Below the pieces are notes generated by a model. The model did no database searches and was not told the origin of the DNA. It saw only the letters and a program-made list of their open reading frames with translations. The position numbers were made by a program, and so were the translations under genes. Below, piece after piece: positions 6,406 through 9,257 of a stretch of 9,257 nucleotides of DNA; position 1 is the stretch's first letter; each line of letters starts with the position of its first letter. The stretch covers positions 1 to 9,257 of the forward strand of contig JAJZEY010000085.1 of NCBI GenBank assembly GCA_021805585.1, read 5' to 3'. The DNA is from Planctomycetota bacterium (GTDB lineage Bacteria; Planctomycetota; Phycisphaerae; WQYP01).

Positions 6406-7408
6406 AACTCACCCGCGGGTCCGCCAGGGCGTAACAGATGTCGGTAATTAAATAGGAAAGCAGCGTTAACACGGAACCGATCAGCGCGACGGTCTGAATA
6501 ACCGGAAGGTCGCGGGAAAACGTAGCCGAATATCCGAGAAGACCCATGCCATGAATGGAAAATATTTTTTCCACAATCACGGAACCGCCCAGCATTCCGG
6601 GCAGGATGCCCGCGGAAATGGTAATCAGCGGCAACAGGCTGTTGCGGAACACATGGCGGATCATGACGGTTGAATTTTTAAGTCCTTTGGCCCGCGCGGT
6701 CCGGACATAATCCTGCCGCATATTGTCCAGCATGGACGCCTGCACCTGCCGTGAAAGATAGGCGAATCCGCCATAGGAAAGACAAACGACCGCGAGCATG
6801 ATATGCCACAGATAATCGCCAAGACTCTGAAAATAAGTCATATTTTCCGTATTGGTTGAATGAATTCCGGCGGCGGGAAACCAGTCCAGATATTGCGGAT
6901 TCGCCAGAAAGCCCACCAGGCTTGAACCGACCCAAATCGTCGGCAGGGCATAAAGGACCAGCGCCCCGAAGTTAAATGACCGGTCGAAAATTCTTCCCCT
7001 TTGTACCGCCGCCAGCATTCCACCGGGCACGGCCACCAAATACACCACCAGCAGCGAAATAAGATTCAGGTCCAGGGTTACCGGAAGCCGCTGGCGGATG
7101 AGCGTCATCACGGGTTCATCATATTGCAGCGAGGTGCCGAAGTTGCCTTCGCAGGTATCCCGCAGCCACAAGACATATTGCATGGGCAGACTGATGGGCT
7201 TTCCGCTGGCATCCACAAGGTGCAGGCGGCGTTCCATAATTCGCTTTTCCTCCTGCTGGGCCCGGTTTGATTTGAGCTTGCCCCCGCTTAACGCACCGCC
7301 ACTGCTGGTGAGTCCCGGGGCAAATCGTACCACCGCAAACAACATGAGAGTGATACCCAGGAGCGTGGGAATCATCAGAAGCAGGCGTTTGACAATATAT
7401 TGCATCAT
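6398..7408 (-). CDS. Peptide ABC transporter permease, OppB/YejB type
   Basis: This is the second membrane subunit of the importer, 336 residues. It starts with a typical first helix (YIVKRLLLMIPTLLGITLMLF), then an outer loop with the family's GNFGTSL. The C-terminal permease domain has the coupling-loop motif RTARAKGL...IRHVFRN (236-256). FSIHGMGLLGYSATFSRDLPV and ITDICYALADPRVSYD match the YejB branch from memory, as does DYLWHI; the mid-length outer loop between helix one and GNFGTSL also fits. Two adjacent ATGs, at 7408 and 7405, could start translation; neither has a close Shine-Dalgarno sequence, the nearest AGGA being 13 bp before the first. It begins 27 bp after the solute-binding protein gene and overlaps the next permease by 8 bp, so the operon order is fixed. 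Confidence 0.94.
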   Translation of the reverse strand: MMQYIVKRLLLMIPTLLGITLMLFAVVRFAPGLTSSGGALSGGKLKSNRAQQEEKRIMERRLHLVDASGKPISLPMQYVLWLRDTCEGNFGTSLQYDEPVMTLIRQRLPVTLDLNLISLLVVYLVAVPGGMLAAVQRGRIFDRSFNFGALVLYALPTIWVGSSLVGFLANPQYLDWFPAAGIHSTNTENMTYFQSLGDYLWHIMLAVVCLSYGGFAYLSRQVQASMLDNMRQDYVRTARAKGLKNSTVMIRHVFRNSLLPLITISAGILPGMLGGSVIVEKIFSIHGMGLLGYSATFSRDLPVIQTVALIGSVLTLLSYLITDICYALADPRVSYD

Positions 7409-7435
7409 CCGTTCACGGGAATCCTGTATGCGGCA

Positions 7436-9257
7436 TCAGTGATATTTCTGGCTGGTCAGCGGCACGTACCAATCACCCTCGCTTAGGCCCAGAAGTTTGT
7501 AGGGACGGGTATTTTTGAACCGGTGGTTAATGAACACCAGGCTTTTACTGGTGAACAGAAACATGTATGGCTGCTGGCGGTATATAACCGCCTGAAGCTT
7601 GTGCCAGATTGCCATTCGCCTGGCCGTGTTCAGTTCCGCGCGGCCTTCGGAAATAAGTTTGTCGGCTAACGGATCAGCGAAGCCGACGGCGTTGTCTCCT
7701 TCATTGTTTATGCAGGCCGAATCCCAAATCTGATACGGATCGTCTTCTATTTCTCCGGTCCAGCCCAGAAAAATCGCCGAGAATTGCCGAAGATTAATGC
7801 GATGCACCAGCACGGAAAATTCGAGCGGAGCTATTTTCATATCAATGCCGCCGCGGGCGAGTTGCTGTTTGATATACGTGACGATCCGGTTGGAAAGCGG
7901 ATCGCCGGCGGGCATGGTCAGGTTGAATGCGAAAGGTCGGCCATTGCGCACCAGCACGCCATTGGGCCCCATTTTCCAGCCTGCCTGCTTCAACAGCACG
8001 CGGGCCTGCGCCGGGTCATAGGGGATCGGTTTAAGGGCGCTGTTGTTCTGTGGTGAACCGGGATTAAACGGCCCGGTAATCGGGATCGCCAGCCCTTTCA
8101 TGAAGGTTTTGATAATAGCGTTGCGGTCCACCAGCATCGTCAGGGCTGTGCGGGTCAGGCGGTCATGAAACATCGGCTTTTTTAAATTCCAGCCGATAAA
8201 CAGATACCCCGCCAGCGGCGAAAGATAGCTGTAACAGATGTGATTTTTCGTAAAGCCCGGCTGGTGAATGTATTTCAGCCATTCGGACGGTTCCAGGCCG
8301 GTGACATCCAACTGCCCCTTCAGGTACAACTGCAACGCCGCTTGAGGATTATTGATAAATAGATATTTAATTTTATTAAAAGTCGGCCGCGTTCCCCAGT
8401 ACCGCGGGTTGCGCACCAGAACCAGATATTGGCCGCGCTTCCAGGTGTCAAGCATATAGGGGCCGCTGCCTTCCAGCTTTGCCCCCTGGCGGTTGTAGCC
8501 GCGGGCCTTGCTGAAGTGGTATTGGGCCTGTTCAATAATAAAAATACTTCCAAGCTGTTCAAGGGCTTGGAAATAGGGCTTTTTCATGGTGAATACCACG
8601 GTTCTTCGGCCTGTGGCCACACATGATTTTACATCCGTCAGGCCAGCCCGGTACGGGGCGGCGTTAATGCGCGGGTTCATGATGGTGTTGAAACTGAACA
8701 CCACATCGCTGGCCAACACCGGCTTGCCATCGGAAAAGCAGGCCCGCTTCCGCAGGTGAAACGTCACCTGCATATCGTCGGGCGTGGCGGTGTAACTGCG
8801 GGCCAACCAGGGGTCCCAGCGCAGAGTAACGGGATTCTGTACCAGAAGCGATTCGAGGACCCAGGCCTGAACTTCAGAACTGGATTCATCATTGGTGAGA
8901 AACGGAGCGATTTTCTTGGGCTGACTGTCTAAATTCAGCACCAGCCAGTCGCCCGGCGAATAATCCGGCTTGGAATAAGGATTATGTGGCGAAAGGGGCG
9001 GACTCGGAAAGCAGACATACCGGTCGCCATCGGGCAGCGTTTTTCGCACATTGACCGTCTTTGCCGCCGGCGCATTGTCCACCGCCAATCCGTGGGCGGC
9101 AATTTTCTGGAGAATCTGAATTTCCATTGATTGTTGTGTGCCAAAGTTGGCAATCGCCTTGCGCAGCGACACAATCTGCCGCCCCTGATAACTGTATTGC
9201 CCAAGCGTCAGACCGATCAGCGCCAGCAATGCCAGCATGATGACGAGAAATATAAAG
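7436..9257 (-). CDS. Peptide-binding protein of ABC importer (SBP family 5), 5' end outside the window
   Basis: This extracytoplasmic receptor captures the peptide or related solute and delivers it to the permeases downstream. The ligand domain runs from about residue 97 (GDWLVLNLDSQPKKIAPFL) to the end, counting from ATG 9238. The family signature is LARSYTATPDDMQVTFHLRKRACFSDG, continuing to LASDVVFSFNTIM (about 145-187). Later landmarks are EGSGPYMLDTWKRGQYLVL and ALTMLVDRNAI. The frame stays open beyond ATG 9238 to the window edge with F-I-F-L-V-I in front of MLALLALIGLTLG. This makes one continuous hydrophobic helix, so the true start is probably further upstream. There is no lipobox cysteine. 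After the helix comes a helical, possibly coiled-coil stretch (20-50) before the ligand domain, suggesting a membrane-anchored receptor, although cleavage after TLG cannot be excluded. It is the first operon gene visible. Confidence 0.92.
   Translation of the reverse strand, partial: FIFLVIMLALLALIGLTLGQYSYQGRQIVSLRKAIANFGTQQSMEIQILQKIAAHGLAVDNAPAAKTVNVRKTLPDGDRYVCFPSPPLSPHNPYSKPDYSPGDWLVLNLDSQPKKIAPFLTNDESSSEVQAWVLESLLVQNPVTLRWDPWLARSYTATPDDMQVTFHLRKRACFSDGKPVLASDVVFSFNTIMNPRINAAPYRAGLTDVKSCVATGRRTVVFTMKKPYFQALEQLGSIFIIEQAQYHFSKARGYNRQGAKLEGSGPYMLDTWKRGQYLVLVRNPRYWGTRPTFNKIKYLFINNPQAALQLYLKGQLDVTGLEPSEWLKYIHQPGFTKNHICYSYLSPLAGYLFIGWNLKKPMFHDRLTRTALTMLVDRNAIIKTFMKGLAIPITGPFNPGSPQNNSALKPIPYDPAQARVLLKQAGWKMGPNGVLVRNGRPFAFNLTMPAGDPLSNRIVTYIKQQLARGGIDMKIAPLEFSVLVHRINLRQFSAIFLGWTGEIEDDPYQIWDSACINNEGDNAVGFADPLADKLISEGRAELNTARRMAIWHKLQAVIYRQQPYMFLFTSKSLVFINHRFKNTRPYKLLGLSEGDWYVPLTSQKYH

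Noticed and set aside
1..9257. CRISPR array, tRNA or rRNA genes, or a defence or biosynthetic cluster
   Set aside because: No regularly spaced repeats, no tRNA-like cloverleaf noticed and no nuclease, toxin or synthase genes. All long coding regions are housekeeping or transport genes.

Overview
The window holds two gene groups separated by a gap of about 510 bp without genes. By eye it is a moderately GC-rich chromosomal segment. The stand-alone receiver protein (MITGN...RHK.YAE.LGVDDY...KPF style) and the membrane-anchored look of the solute-binding protein suggest Planctomycetota, possibly Phycisphaerae-like. This is an inference from recalled family resemblance; there is no rRNA or other marker to settle it.

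Left part (1-3487). A HAD-family hydrolase on the + strand is cut by the left edge, so its motif I is missing. It converges on a minus-strand series that reads, in transcription order, icd (NADP-dependent isocitrate dehydrogenase, 3487-2201), a single-domain response regulator (2090-1671) and mutM/fpg (formamidopyrimidine-DNA glycosylase, 1588-719). A terminator-like stem lies just after icd. A small hairpin abuts the ribosome-binding site of the response regulator.

Middle gap (3488-3999). The clearest unusual feature is a 120-bp MITE-like element at 3591-3710. It has perfect 12-bp terminal inverted repeats, extending imperfectly to 23 bp, and is bounded by a perfect 9-bp direct duplication (GTGCGGATG). 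It sits about 100 bp upstream of icd. Between it and icd are two ATACAGT heptamers one helical turn apart. On its other side, 3830-3908 can fold as a three-way junction around a 14-bp palindrome.

Right part (4000-9257). A minus-strand peptide-importer operon reads solute-binding protein (cut by the right edge), OppB/YejB-type permease, OppC/YejE-type permease and OppD-type ATPase. The genes are tightly packed: gaps of 27 and 18 bp, and an 8-bp overlap between the two permeases. Both permeases resemble the Yej branch of the family more than classical OppBC, but only one single-domain ATPase is present and there is no OppF partner in the window. The OppC-type permease carries an apparent extra pair of membrane helices and a serine/glycine-rich N-terminus encoded by a degenerate 12-bp tandem repeat. 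The expected function is ATP-driven uptake of peptides or related small molecules.
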